Source: Flavobacterium phycosphaerae
GTDB lineage: Bacteria; Bacteroidota; Bacteroidia; Flavobacteriales; Flavobacteriaceae
NCBI RefSeq assembly: GCF_010119235.1
Contig: NZ_JAAATZ010000001.1
Location: 1,766,501 to 1,830,500 of the forward strand
Direction: 5' to 3'
DNA: 64,000 bases
The position numbers and the translations under genes are program-made. This document shows positions 16,925 through 27,021 of this stretch, piece by piece. How positions within the stretch are numbered: the stretch's first letter is position 1; the number at the start of each line of letters is the position of its first letter. The notes beneath the pieces are model-generated. The model made no database searches. It was not told the DNA's origin and saw nothing but the letters and a program-made list of their open reading frames with translations.

Positions 16925-19900
16925 TTATCGCTTCATTGCGAAATGGGCTTTGAATTCTTTTTCTTCGTTGTCTTTATTTGTGTAGCTAACACTAAACCAA
17001 TAATCATCAGATGGCATTAGGCTTCCGTTATAGGTTCCGTCCCAACCGCTGTTGTTTGGTCTTAAATATTTTAATACTTTTCCATAGCGGTCAAAAATGG
17101 TAATCATGGCGGTTTTTTGGTCTGCTAAATCTCTGATATTCCATGTGTCGTTATACCCGTCACCATTTGGCGTAAAGAATTTAGGATAATTAACCACTAA
17201 TGCCTGAACAGTTGTGCTTCCGCAACCGTATTTATCTCTTACCGTGATAGTATGCATGCCCGAAAAGACATGGTCAAATACCGGACTGTCCTGAAAAGGT
17301 TCGTTGTCTAACTGATATTCAAAATTATTTCCTTGTCCGATAGCCACCACTGTGATACTTTGTGAATCGGCAAAATCTTCATTAACCGTGTAAGATACAA
17401 TAGCAGGCTCTGATGGAGTAACCGTAACCGTAACCGGTTCAGAAGAACACCCTGTTACTTTGTTCGTAGCTACTAAGGTGTAGACTCCCGGTAAAATAGC
17501 TTGGTAAGAAGTTCCGGTGCCTACAGTTTGACCGCTTTCATTTGTCCAAACAAAAGTGTTGGCGCTCGCAGGCAAGTTGCTATACATAGTATAAGGATTC
17601 AGAAGAGTTCCTGTTTCACTATCGATACATATAATTCCGTCAATCGGAGTAGGCGAAGGTAATTTATTTACCACAATAGCTATTGGTTTTATATCATAAC
17701 AGCTAGTCGCTAAAGTATTGCTAACTCTTACATATACCAGCGGATTTGCAGAAGCCGTAACAGCATTGGTCTGATTGGCTGCATCGGTAAGACTTTCATA
17801 ATAAGCTATTGTAAATTCACTTCCTGTTTGAGTACCAAGAATGGTTGTAGATAAAGTAGTCAAGTCAAATAAGGTTTTACCATCATTGGTTCCGTCTTCA
17901 TCACACACCGTTCTCATTATTATAGGTGTCGGATTGGCAAAAGGGGTATCAATTATAGTAACTGTAAATGAACTTTCATCTGAGCACCCCGGTGTGAAAG
18001 GAGATGTTCCGTAAATGTAAAGGGTTTGTGAATTTGAAAGTACAGTTCCGGCAGCCAGCATCGTTCCGGTTCCACCGGTTCCGGTGTAATATTTACCAAC
18101 AGTTAAGACTGGCAGCGTATAATTTTCACAAATGGTTGTATTCGGCAAATCGTCAACATTGTATATAGTGGCCACAAAACTGGTTTCGCTGGTACAATCC
18201 GGCGAGGTGGCTGTGTGAGCAAAGACATAAATTTTTTGCGTACTGGTAATGGCATCACCGGCATGCAATAAAGTGCCAGAAGCATTAGTTCCGGTGTAAT
18301 AATCGCCAACGATTAAAGCCGGTAAAGTATAAGAATTACAAGCCGTAATATTAGCAACAGCCGGAATTACAGGCGTGTTGTTGATGGTTACTGTAAAGAT
18401 ATGTTCATTAACACAAGAGAATGATGTTCTGATCAAAGATTCTTTGAAAACATAAATCGTTTGCGTAGTTGTGATTTGAGTACCCGGTAATATTTCGGTT
18501 CCGCCACCGTCAGCTCCACCTGATAACGTGTAATATTTATTGTTTACAGTCAAAGCCGGTAAAGTATAACTGTCACAAGCAGTAACGTCAGCCGGAGTAT
18601 CCGATGAAGTTGAGAATATGTTGATTTGGAAGCTGTTTTCTATCGTACACGGTGGTGTAGTATTTGAAACGGCATACACATAAATTTTTTGAGAAGTAGT
18701 AATTACTGTTCCCGGAGCCAACAAGGTTCCTGTTCCTCCCGGACCTGTGTAATAGTTACCCACATTTAAAGCAGATAAGATATATTGATCACAAATATCA
18801 ATATCCGAACGGGAATCAATATTAGGTAAAGGATTAATAGTTACCGTAAAACTTGATTGATTAAAACAGGTAGCGTTTAGTCTTTCAAAAATGTAAATGG
18901 TTTGTGTAGATAAAATTACGTTACCCGGATATAAAATTATCCCTGTCCCGTCAATACCGGTGCGATAGCTTCCGTGAACTAATTCAGGAAGGGTATACGT
19001 TTCACAAACAGAAACATCACTTAACACATCCACTTCAGGTTGCGCTATACTTAAAGTAAAGTGCATATTATCGGTACAATTATTGAGCCCACTGGTTGTA
19101 GGAGCATAAATATACACCGTTGTACTTGCGTTAATCACTGTTCCGGCCGGAATAATTGTTCCGGTTCCCATAGGCCCTGTGAAATAATTTCCAATTGGTA
19201 AGGCAGGAAGTGTAAAACCGTTACATTGGTTTACATCAGCCGGCTGAACCATACCAATGATAACCTCAAAACTATCTTCATCACTACAAGTAGTACTGGC
19301 ATTGGTCGAAGCATATACATAAATAGTTTGACTGTTTGTAATGACATCTCCGGCATGTAATAAAGTACCGGTTCCGCTTTGACCTGTGTAATAATCGCCA
19401 ACAGTTAAAGCCGGTAAAGTATAAGAAGTACATTCAAAAACATCTGGTCTTTCGCCTACTTCAACTAAGGGAAAGATGGTAATATTAAAATCGGTGTCAA
19501 TAACACAAAATGGTTCAATTTCGGTCATGTAATAGTAATGAATAACTTGGGAAGAAGTAAATACAGTCCCCGGAGCTACCGGTGTTCCCATTCCGCCCGG
19601 TTCTGTAAAATAACCACCATAAGGCGCATTAGTTAAGGTATAACTACCACATCGGGTTACGTGTGAAGGACTTAAAGTAGAAGGGTCAATAATTTTAACT
19701 TTAAATGAACTATTAGAACCACAAGTTCCCGGACCATCAGGTTGGTTGAATATATAAATAGTTTGTGTTTCTATAATCTCATTTCCGGCAAATAATGGAA
19801 TTCCGTTTCCGTTTTGAGCGGTAAAATAATTCCCGTTTACCAAAGGAGGTAAGATGTAGCTGTAACATGCCACAACATCTTCCAAATCATCTACAATCGG

Positions 19901-21538
19901 AGCCGGTGTGATAACTAAATTAAAATCAGTAAGACTGTAACATAATGGATCACTTACGTTTTGAACTCTAACATAAATAGTAGTATTGGAATACAATCCG
20001 TTTAAAACATTTTCAATCGGATTAGCTCCGGTATTGGCATCTAATTGAGATGTATAGTAACTAATGATATTTACAGCAGCTGATTGTCCGTTCAATATGG
20101 CATCATTTTGTTGTGTTAAATTAAAATAAGCATTGTTAAAATATTGTGAACGAGCACATTTTACAAAATCAGCCGGTTTATTAGCTATTGGCCCAGGAGA
20201 CACCATTAGTTGAAACGATTTAACAATAGCACAACCTGTAGCAGGTAATTTGATTCTAACATAAATAGTTGCTCCACTGGCAGTATTATATACTAAGGGT
20301 AGCGGGTTTACACCATTATCAGCATCGGCTTGTGAACTATGGTAGGTTACGATGGCAGAAGCATCTAATCCTGCTTTAACCACAGGTGTATTTATATCTA
20401 AATTATAATTATAAGTAGCTGCCCCCGAATCACATTTGTAAATAGTGGTTGGGTCTGCTGTAATGATTTCTGGGTAATAGTCTACCGTGATGTTGTCAGT
20501 AATAGGTTGACAAAAATTGGAGATGTTATTATAGGTTACACTGTAAGTTCCTGCCTGATTGATAACTAAGCTTGACCCTGTTTCTGAAGGTAAAACGTCA
20601 CCATCTTTTTTCCAAACAAAATTATAATCCGCTGTGCTTAAACCAGTAGTTAAGGTTTTAGATGTACCAAAACAAAGCGCCGTGTTTTGCGCTACCGTTA
20701 AATCTTGGCCCAATACATCCTGTCCAATATTAAAACTGTCAGATGAAATGAAAATAGCTGAATCCGATTGTGGATCTAAACGGTCGGCAATTACTAGTTT
20801 AATATGGTAAGGTACATTTGGAGTCAATAAAGAAGCAGCTGTCATTACTTTGGTCTGACCGTTAAAGTTGGTTGCAGAGCCTGCCGCTGCTGATCCGCCG
20901 TTAAAGCTACCGAAATATTGGGCATTAGCCGACGGGCAAGAAGAGTTATATTGAAAATCTCTAATGGTTACTACTGAAATCGGTAAAGTTGTACTGGGTA
21001 CAACGGCTAAATTGGTAGTAACTCCGGTATTCATATTGGTCAATAAGAAAGCAAAGGCATCTGAATAATGACATTGGAAATTTCCATATTCTTCAGAAGC
21101 AAAGACGAAGTCAAAACTAAAGTTAGGAGAAAGTGGTGTAAAATCAAATTCTAAAACCGTCGCATTTTTGGAGACCATTGGGATTCCGGCGGCAGCTAAA
21201 GTAGCTTCTAAACTGGTATCACCCGGCCAAGCAACAGCACCATCATTTAGTAAGGAAGTATTAGGTCCCGCTGCATTCATAATGTTACCGGTACTCAATA
21301 TAACACCGCTGTTCATTGGGAAATTTGGATTGGAGTTTTGGAAAAAACCAATTCCGTTAGAGGAACCAAAATTAGTTCCGGTACTCCAAGTGATGTTCGT
21401 TGCCGATACACACGGAGAATTGATAAGCACATCGTTAACTAATTGAGGTACGGTGTGACTGGTTGCACTTACCGATATAGGTTGCGAAAAACCTAATATC
21501 GAAAATAACAAAATGATTAATAGTAGTATCTTTTTCAT
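16925..21538 (-). CDS. Large T9SS cargo protein: choice-of-anchor L, nine ~70-aa repeats, type B sorting domain
   Basis: This 1537-residue secreted protein has signal peptide MKKILLLIILLFSILGFSQ. A choice-of-anchor L-like domain follows (VNDVLINSPCVSATNITWS ... FDFVFASEEYGNF). Two ~95-residue modules with TYHSSQADADNGVNP / SYYTSQLDANTGANP come next, then nine ~70-residue repeats of the pattern C-x-[ST]-[YF]-x-LP-x-L-x-x-G-x-YYTG...G-x-I-x-x-[ST]-Q-x-IY-[VI]-[YF] with paired cysteines, and a third DA module. The gliding-motility-associated (type B) T9SS sorting domain (FFTPNGDGYNDTWNIRD) ends it. Type B cargo is exported through T9SS and commonly attached by SprF-like proteins; I see none adjacent. 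The start at 21538 directly precedes the signal peptide. Confidence 0.92.
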   Translation of the reverse strand: MKKILLLIILLFSILGFSQPISVSATSHTVPQLVNDVLINSPCVSATNITWSTGTNFGSSNGIGFFQNSNPNFPMNSGVILSTGNIMNAAGPNTSLLNDGAVAWPGDTSLEATLAAAGIPMVSKNATVLEFDFTPLSPNFSFDFVFASEEYGNFQCHYSDAFAFLLTNMNTGVTTNLAVVPSTTLPISVVTIRDFQYNSSCPSANAQYFGSFNGGSAAAGSATNFNGQTKVMTAASLLTPNVPYHIKLVIADRLDPQSDSAIFISSDSFNIGQDVLGQDLTVAQNTALCFGTSKTLTTGLSTADYNFVWKKDGDVLPSETGSSLVINQAGTYSVTYNNISNFCQPITDNITVDYYPEIITADPTTIYKCDSGAATYNYNLDINTPVVKAGLDASAIVTYHSSQADADNGVNPLPLVYNTASGATIYVRIKLPATGCAIVKSFQLMVSPGPIANKPADFVKCARSQYFNNAYFNLTQQNDAILNGQSAAVNIISYYTSQLDANTGANPIENVLNGLYSNTTIYVRVQNVSDPLCYSLTDFNLVITPAPIVDDLEDVVACYSYILPPLVNGNYFTAQNGNGIPLFAGNEIIETQTIYIFNQPDGPGTCGSNSSFKVKIIDPSTLSPSHVTRCGSYTLTNAPYGGYFTEPGGMGTPVAPGTVFTSSQVIHYYYMTEIEPFCVIDTDFNITIFPLVEVGERPDVFECTSYTLPALTVGDYYTGQSGTGTLLHAGDVITNSQTIYVYASTNASTTCSDEDSFEVIIGMVQPADVNQCNGFTLPALPIGNYFTGPMGTGTIIPAGTVINASTTVYIYAPTTSGLNNCTDNMHFTLSIAQPEVDVLSDVSVCETYTLPELVHGSYRTGIDGTGIILYPGNVILSTQTIYIFERLNATCFNQSSFTVTINPLPNIDSRSDIDICDQYILSALNVGNYYTGPGGTGTLLAPGTVITTSQKIYVYAVSNTTPPCTIENSFQINIFSTSSDTPADVTACDSYTLPALTVNNKYYTLSGGADGGGTEILPGTQITTTQTIYVFKESLIRTSFSCVNEHIFTVTINNTPVIPAVANITACNSYTLPALIVGDYYTGTNASGTLLHAGDAITSTQKIYVFAHTATSPDCTSETSFVATIYNVDDLPNTTICENYTLPVLTVGKYYTGTGGTGTMLAAGTVLSNSQTLYIYGTSPFTPGCSDESSFTVTIIDTPFANPTPIIMRTVCDEDGTNDGKTLFDLTTLSTTILGTQTGSEFTIAYYESLTDAANQTNAVTASANPLVYVRVSNTLATSCYDIKPIAIVVNKLPSPTPIDGIICIDSETGTLLNPYTMYSNLPASANTFVWTNESGQTVGTGTSYQAILPGVYTLVATNKVTGCSSEPVTVTVTPSEPAIVSYTVNEDFADSQSITVVAIGQGNNFEYQLDNEPFQDSPVFDHVFSGMHTITVRDKYGCGSTTVQALVVNYPKFFTPNGDGYNDTWNIRDLADQKTAMITIFDRYGKVLKYLRPNNSGWDGTYNGSLMPSDDYWFSVSYTNKDNEEKEFKAHFAMKR

Positions 21539-21709
21539 GACTCGGGGATTTTGACGAAACAAATATTGAATATAAAATCGTTTAAACGCAAAAAAAATCG
21601 ATGAAAAGCATTATATTTTTATTTTAAAAAGTAAAATACTTACAAAAATATATTTTAAATTCACCTTTTTATATATAATCATTGCCTTTACAATTTGTAT
21701 TCTAATGCT

Positions 21710-21717
21710 TATCTTTG
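21710..21717 (+). promoter_or_regulatory. -7 promoter element for argS
   Basis: TATCTTTG matches TAnnTTTG and lies 19 bp upstream of the argS ATG at 21737. A TTG at 21682-21684 is slightly too far (25 bp) for a classic -33. Its presence downstream of the first possible in-frame codon supports the ATG at 21737 as the start. Confidence 0.55.
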
Positions 21718-21736
21718 CCCACCAAAAAGAAATACC

Positions 21737-23515
21737 ATGAAGCTTTCACAATTGCTCACGCAACACATTCAAATCGCTATTCAAACATTATTTGATGTTT
21801 CAACCGATAAAGTTGAATTTCAAATGACACGCAAAGATTTTGAAGGCGATATTACTATGGTTATTTTCCCGTTATTGAAAATCATCAAAGGCAATCCTAT
21901 TGAAATCGGAACCAAAATTGGAGATTATTTAGTCGCCAATGTGAACGAAGTAACTCGTTTCAATGTGGTTTCGGGCTTTTTGAATATAGTGGTTTCCGAT
22001 GCGTATTATCTTAATTTTTTCACTGAAATTAAAAGCAATGACCGCTTTGGATTTGGTACAATTTCACCAACGGATAAAGCGGTAATGGTAGAATATTCTT
22101 CGCCAAATACCAACAAACCTTTACACCTTGGTCACGTTCGTAACAATTTATTAGGCTATTCAGTGGCCGAAATCATAAAGGCTTCGGGTAAAAAAGTATA
22201 CAAAACGCAAATCATCAACGACCGAGGCATTCATATTTGTAAATCAATGCTAGCCTGGCAAAAATTCGGTAACGGTCAAACACCGGAATCAACAGGATTG
22301 AAAGGCGATAAGTTGGTTGGGAATTTTTATGTCGAATTTGATAAAAAACACAAAGCCGAAATCAGCGAGCTAATGGCTAAAGGCAATACTGAAGAGGAAG
22401 CCAAAAAACAAGCGCCCATCATAATAGAAGCCCAACAAATGCTCTTGGATTGGGAAGCCGGAAAGCCGGAAGTTTTATCACTTTGGAAAACCATGAACCA
22501 ATGGGTTTACGACGGTTTTGCTCAAACGTATAAAAATCTTGGCGTTGATTTCGATAGCTATTATTACGAAAGTAATACGTACTTGTTAGGAAAAGATGTA
22601 GTCCAATTTGGTTTAGAAAAAGGCATCTTCGAAAAAGATCCTGACGGTTCCGTTTGGATTGACTTGACAGCAGAAGGCTTAGACCGAAAAATTGTACTGC
22701 GCTCTGATGGAACGGCCGTTTATATGACACAAGATATCGGAACGGCTATCCAACGCGTAAAAGATTTTCCTGATGTGGGCGGAATGGTTTACACCGTGGG
22801 GAACGAACAGGATTACCATTTTAAAGTGTTGTTTCTGATTCTGAAAAAACTAGGATTTGATTGGGCGGAAAGTTTGTTCCATTTGTCTTATGGTATGGTG
22901 GAATTGCCGTCCGGAAAAATGAAATCCCGCGAAGGAACGGTTGTAGATGCTGACGATTTAATGGAAGAAATGACTACCACTGCAGGTAACATTGCTACTG
23001 AACTAGGAAAATTAGACGGCTATTCTGAAGACGAAAAAGCCCAACTATTTAAAACGATTGGTCTTGGTGCACTGAAATATTACATCTTAAAAGTTGATCC
23101 GAAGAAACAAATTTTGTTCAATCCGGAAGAATCGGTTGATTTTGCCGGAAACACCGGGCCTTTCATTCAGTATACTTATGCTCGTATTCAATCGATTTTA
23201 CGAAAAGCCAATTTCGACCTAAACGTTGCAGTGACTGATATTGAACTTCACGAAAAAGAAAAAGAGCTGTTAAAACAAATCGAGCTTTTCCCGGAAGTAA
23301 TTCAAAATGCGGCAAACCACCACAGTCCGGCACTGATTGCTAATTATACTTATGATTTAGTAAAAGAATACAATTCGTTCTACCAAGCAGTGTCTATTTT
23401 GGGTGAAGAAAATTTAACTAAGAAAACATTCCGAGTGCAGCTTTCTAAAAAAGTGGGCGAAACAATAAAAGCAGCGTTCAAGTTACTGGGGATCGAAGTT
23501 CCGGAAAGGATGTAA
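21737..23515 (+). CDS. argS: Arginyl-tRNA synthetase
   Basis: This 592-residue class Ia synthetase charges tRNA(Arg) in the cytoplasm. The N-terminal Add1 domain recognises the tRNA D-loop. The HIGH-type signature is SPNTNKPLHLGHVRNN, the KMSKS-equivalent is SGKMKSREGTVVD, and the C-terminal DALR anticodon-binding domain carries NTGPFIQYTYARIQSIL and ends GIEVPERM. I chose the ATG at 21737 (MKLSQLLTQHIQ) because an in-frame upstream codon would place the promoter inside the gene. Single gene, terminator immediately after. Confidence 0.98.
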   Translation: MKLSQLLTQHIQIAIQTLFDVSTDKVEFQMTRKDFEGDITMVIFPLLKIIKGNPIEIGTKIGDYLVANVNEVTRFNVVSGFLNIVVSDAYYLNFFTEIKSNDRFGFGTISPTDKAVMVEYSSPNTNKPLHLGHVRNNLLGYSVAEIIKASGKKVYKTQIINDRGIHICKSMLAWQKFGNGQTPESTGLKGDKLVGNFYVEFDKKHKAEISELMAKGNTEEEAKKQAPIIIEAQQMLLDWEAGKPEVLSLWKTMNQWVYDGFAQTYKNLGVDFDSYYYESNTYLLGKDVVQFGLEKGIFEKDPDGSVWIDLTAEGLDRKIVLRSDGTAVYMTQDIGTAIQRVKDFPDVGGMVYTVGNEQDYHFKVLFLILKKLGFDWAESLFHLSYGMVELPSGKMKSREGTVVDADDLMEEMTTTAGNIATELGKLDGYSEDEKAQLFKTIGLGALKYYILKVDPKKQILFNPEESVDFAGNTGPFIQYTYARIQSILRKANFDLNVAVTDIELHEKEKELLKQIELFPEVIQNAANHHSPALIANYTYDLVKEYNSFYQAVSILGEENLTKKTFRVQLSKKVGETIKAAFKLLGIEVPERM

Positions 23516-23521
23516 AAAAGT

Positions 23522-23548
23522 AAGGTTGGAGTTTTTCAACCTTTTTTT
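23522..23548 (+). terminator. Rho-independent terminator after argS
   Basis: AAGGTTG (23522-23528) pairs with CAACCTT (23537-23543), then a T tract. The minus-strand TonB receptor ends at 23551, so the hairpin lies between convergent genes. Confidence 0.8.
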
Positions 23549-23550
23549 GG

Positions 23551-26073
23551 CTAAAACCGCAACTTTACATTAAGGTTTGGGGTCAAATCAAGTGCATAAG
23601 TATTGACACTTTCTACAGTATTGTTGGCAGCATTTACTCGATAAAACCGGTTGATGCTGTTTGAGGTATTCAAAATATTTAAAACGGAAATATTGGTTTC
23701 CAATGCCATATTGCCTTCCAATTTCCATTCTTTCGAAGCAGAAAAATTTATTTGAAAAAAGTCATGCAGTTTATCATTGTTAGGCGAATTGTAAACGATG
23801 GCATTCTGTGCATCTACCGTGGTCGACGCTGGTGTAGTAATAGGTTTTCCGGTGTGCCATTTGCAACCCAAAGCCAATTTCAAGGCATTCCATTCATAAA
23901 TTCCGGCCCAGGAAACACAATGTTTCAATTCGAAATTATTATAAAATTCTGGTGGCGTAAGTGATGGGAAGAAATATTTATTATCGTTATAACTGTAACT
24001 CATCCAAGTGTAAAAACGGCCAAAATTCTTTTGAATCAAAAACTCCAAGCCCAATACTTCATAATCACCACTTGATTTGACAAACTCAAATTGGTTTTGG
24101 AAACCCTGACTGCTTGTCGTAATGCCGGTAATTTTTTTATAGAAGTTATCTAAGGTTACCAACCAATTGTTCTTTTTATAACTAAAGCCAAGCGAAAGCT
24201 GCTGACTCTTTTGAATCGGAATAGTGTTATTGTTTGCTTGTGTCCATCTGCGTTTTTCAATACCTAAAAAATCCTGCTGCAAATCGATTACCTGAGATAG
24301 GGTTTGACTTTTTTGTTCGCCCAAAATTTCCAAACGAAGGTTTTGATTCAAAGCCTGATTAAACTGCAATCGTGGCTCAATCAAAGTGGTTTTGAACTTG
24401 CTGAAATAATTTCCGCGCACGCCCATTTTGAGGAACGTTTTTTTGCTTTCGGTCTCAAAAATCCCTTCTGCAATTAAGGCATGGCTTTTTAATACGTCAA
24501 TATTTTTTCTAGAGAAGAACGGAGAATTGACTTCATCAAAATTAGTCACTCCCGTTTCGTCAAATTGATATCCTTGATTTACAGTTATGGTTTTCGAAAT
24601 TTTATTTGAATTTTTTACTTGAACTCCCAGCGCTAAAACACTATTTTCTTGTTGCAAAACCTGGTTGCTTTCTATCGCTTCGTTCTTGGATTCTAAACCG
24701 TATTTAGTGCCATAAAATTGTATTGCAGTGGAATTGTTTTTATTCCAATTGGTTTTCCAATGTAACACGCCGCCGAGAGTTTCCTGTGCCAAATCACTGT
24801 TTTTACTGGCATTTGTTGTGAATTGATTTACCAAAAGCGAATTCCGAATCATAATGGCATCAGCGGTGAGCTCATTTTTTTGCCCGATTTTTTGTTGGTA
24901 TTGTGCTGTGAAATCATAAAAATAAAAGGTTTCATCGCTTTTAAAATCTACCGTTTGGTTGTTGTTCAAATTGGTAACTACCGTATTTTGAAACACTTTA
25001 TTTCGATAATTTTTATAGGTAGGCGAAGCAAAGAAATCTGTTAGTGAGCGTCTGCCTGAAAGAATAAAATTGGCTTTTTCTGAAGTTTTGATTTTGGTAT
25101 AAAATTCGGCACTAATCAAATTAGAGCTAATACTTGAACCGGTTTTGTCAATAGATTTGGTGTGCGAAGAGATGTCAATCAAACTGGAAACACTTTCGCC
25201 AAAAAAGGCAGAGCTTCCGTTTTTAGTCACCGAAATGGTTTGTGCCAATGACGGATTGAAGGCTGAAATTAACCCAAAGAAATGACCGGTTTGGAACATC
25301 CGAATACCATTCCAAAGAAAGAGATTCTGATCATGCGTGCCGCCGCGAACGTTAATATTGGAAACCGTTTCGTCAACCGATGAAATGCCCGGAATTTGTT
25401 GCATGGTTTGTAAAACATCGGGTTCAATTAACCCCGGCAGGATACCGAACTTGCTAGGTTTTATTTCTAAACTTCCGTCATTTTTTTTGTAAATACCGGT
25501 AGTTAAATACCGCTGTGCTACCACTTCGTCGAGTTTTTGAACGATAGATGTCAGTTTTATTTTTGGGCAATCGGACAAATATAAATCAACTGGGCTGATT
25601 TGTTTTTTTTCAAAACTCAAATGCGAAATTTCAATGGTATTTGGAGAAACCAGAGGTAATTCGAAATAACCTTTGTCATTAGAATAAACCAAAACAGATG
25701 TTTCTGAAATGGCAATTTTGGCATTGTCAACAGGAAGCCCGGATTCTTCATCGGTTAGATAACCACAAAGCGGTTTGTCTAAGTTTCGGTTGTTGATGAC
25801 AGAGTAATAGTTCTCCGTAATCTGTTTGATTTTACAGCCGGTTTTCGATTGGAGGTAAGCTATTTTTTCGGCAAGGGTTGCGGTTTCTTTTGGCGGAATT
25901 ATTTTGTAGATGACCAATTCCGAATCAATGTAATTAAACTTGATATGGTGCCGGGTGCTTATTTGCTCTAAAACGGTTTTCAATGGCACTGCATTCTGAC
26001 CTTCTTGTGCGTTGGCAACAATTAAGGAGAGAAACAACAATACCAGTAAAAACAGCTTGTTTTGGTTTAACAT
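23551..26073 (-). CDS. STN-containing TonB-dependent receptor (transducer) of the sigma/FecR unit
   Basis: This 840-residue outer-membrane receptor has a signal peptide (ending near VANA), an STN domain (about residues 28-95, LKTVLEQISTRHHIKFNYID), a CarboxypepD_reg-like domain (CGYLTDEESGLPVDNAKIAI), a plug (LQTMQQIPGISSVDETVSNI, NVRGGTHDQNLFLWNGIRM) and a 22-strand-type barrel. The STN domain is the module that contacts FecR in FecA-type surface signalling, so this protein should both bind a ligand and signal. Its start overlaps the fecR stop by one base (TAATG), so the two are co-transcribed. No SusD-like partner follows. Ligand unknown. Confidence 0.92.
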   Translation of the reverse strand: MLNQNKLFLLVLLFLSLIVANAQEGQNAVPLKTVLEQISTRHHIKFNYIDSELVIYKIIPPKETATLAEKIAYLQSKTGCKIKQITENYYSVINNRNLDKPLCGYLTDEESGLPVDNAKIAISETSVLVYSNDKGYFELPLVSPNTIEISHLSFEKKQISPVDLYLSDCPKIKLTSIVQKLDEVVAQRYLTTGIYKKNDGSLEIKPSKFGILPGLIEPDVLQTMQQIPGISSVDETVSNINVRGGTHDQNLFLWNGIRMFQTGHFFGLISAFNPSLAQTISVTKNGSSAFFGESVSSLIDISSHTKSIDKTGSSISSNLISAEFYTKIKTSEKANFILSGRRSLTDFFASPTYKNYRNKVFQNTVVTNLNNNQTVDFKSDETFYFYDFTAQYQQKIGQKNELTADAIMIRNSLLVNQFTTNASKNSDLAQETLGGVLHWKTNWNKNNSTAIQFYGTKYGLESKNEAIESNQVLQQENSVLALGVQVKNSNKISKTITVNQGYQFDETGVTNFDEVNSPFFSRKNIDVLKSHALIAEGIFETESKKTFLKMGVRGNYFSKFKTTLIEPRLQFNQALNQNLRLEILGEQKSQTLSQVIDLQQDFLGIEKRRWTQANNNTIPIQKSQQLSLGFSYKKNNWLVTLDNFYKKITGITTSSQGFQNQFEFVKSSGDYEVLGLEFLIQKNFGRFYTWMSYSYNDNKYFFPSLTPPEFYNNFELKHCVSWAGIYEWNALKLALGCKWHTGKPITTPASTTVDAQNAIVYNSPNNDKLHDFFQINFSASKEWKLEGNMALETNISVLNILNTSNSINRFYRVNAANNTVESVNTYALDLTPNLNVKLRF

Positions 26074-26981
26074 TAAAAATCTTCTAAAATGACTTTTGCA
26101 GTTTCAAATTTAGAAATTTTTAAATGATATGTGGAGGAAACTATCTTTAATGCCGTTTTTATATCGTTAGCAGGCAAAGTTCCTGAGAATAACTGTAGAT
26201 TTTCTTTAGCATTTAATACGATTTCACAGTTATATTGTCTTTGTAATTCGTCTAAAATGTGCTTTAAACTTTCTTTTTTGAAAACAATTTGGCTGTTCGT
26301 CCACTCCGGTTTTGTATTTTCAATTGATTGTTTTTCAAAAGTATCGGCATCAAATGTTACTGAAGTTCCTTTAGTAATAATTACTTCTTGATGGTTGTGA
26401 ACTATTTTCACACGCCCTTCATAACAAGTTACGTCAAAACGATTTTCGCGGGCTTTAACATTAAATTGGGTTCCGAGAACGGTTACGGTTCCCAGTGGAG
26501 TATTGACTTCAAATTTTTTACCATGGGCAACTTTGAAATAAGCTTCACCCTCTAAATGTAATTTTCGGTTGTTGTCCCAATCCCATTTTTTGTATTGTAT
26601 TTCGGAACCGCTGTTTAATACAATCCGAGATTCATCAGGCAGTGAAAAACGGGTTTGCTTTCCGTTTTCGGCCACTTCGGTTGAAGTTACAGTGGTTCTT
26701 AAAAATAAAGTTAAGCTCAAAAACACGACAAAAATCGCCGCAATTTTTAACCATTTGGATTGATAGAACGGAATTACTTTTGGTGCTTTTTTGGCATTAG
26801 CCATAGTATTTTGATACAACAAATCGCTGTCAAAATCCGGGGCTTTCAATTGACTTGAATAGTCGGCAATTTTGGCATAAGTGGTATATTCAGGAGTACT
26901 TTGAAACGCGCGTAATTCCGCTTCGCTCATTTCTCCTGCCAACCATTTGGCTAATTCGTAATTTTCTTCCATTGTATTCAT
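26073..26981 (-). CDS. FecR-family anti-sigma factor
   Basis: This 302-residue inner-membrane regulator has a cytoplasmic N-terminal region (NYELAKWLAGEMSEAELRAF), a single transmembrane segment (about residues 80-98, LKIAAIFVVFLSLTLFL), a periplasmic FecR domain (FSLPDESRIVLNSGSEIQY, GEAYFKVAHGKKFEVNTP, GTQFNVKA) and a C-terminal DUF4974/STN-like domain. It should hold the ECF sigma factor and release it when the STN receptor is occupied. An alternative start at 26972 (MEENYELAKW) is quite possible and would fit the promoter-like element at 26989-27021 better. It lies 34 bp after the sigma gene and overlaps the receptor gene by 1 nt. Confidence 0.93.
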   Translation of the reverse strand: MNTMEENYELAKWLAGEMSEAELRAFQSTPEYTTYAKIADYSSQLKAPDFDSDLLYQNTMANAKKAPKVIPFYQSKWLKIAAIFVVFLSLTLFLRTTVTSTEVAENGKQTRFSLPDESRIVLNSGSEIQYKKWDWDNNRKLHLEGEAYFKVAHGKKFEVNTPLGTVTVLGTQFNVKARENRFDVTCYEGRVKIVHNHQEVIITKGTSVTFDADTFEKQSIENTKPEWTNSQIVFKKESLKHILDELQRQYNCEIVLNAKENLQLFSGTLPANDIKTALKIVSSTYHLKISKFETAKVILEDF

Positions 26982-26988
26982 GATGTTT

Positions 26989-27021
26989 GGTTAAACAGTC
27001 GCATAGTAAAAAACCCTACTT
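26989..27021 (-). promoter_or_regulatory. Candidate ECF-sigma promoter in front of fecR
   Basis: On the minus strand AAGTAGGGTTTTTTA (27021-27007) is followed after 9 bp by TGTTTAACC (26997-26989). The identical 15-bp block with the same 9-bp spacing and TGTTTACCC lies before the divergent lipoprotein operon at 27587-27619. GTAGGG to TGTTTA leaves a spacer of about 16 bp, as expected for an ECF -35/-10 pair. The block starts within the sigma gene's last codons. The 5' leader to fecR would be very short (roughly 4-13 nt depending on the start codon). Confidence 0.6.
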
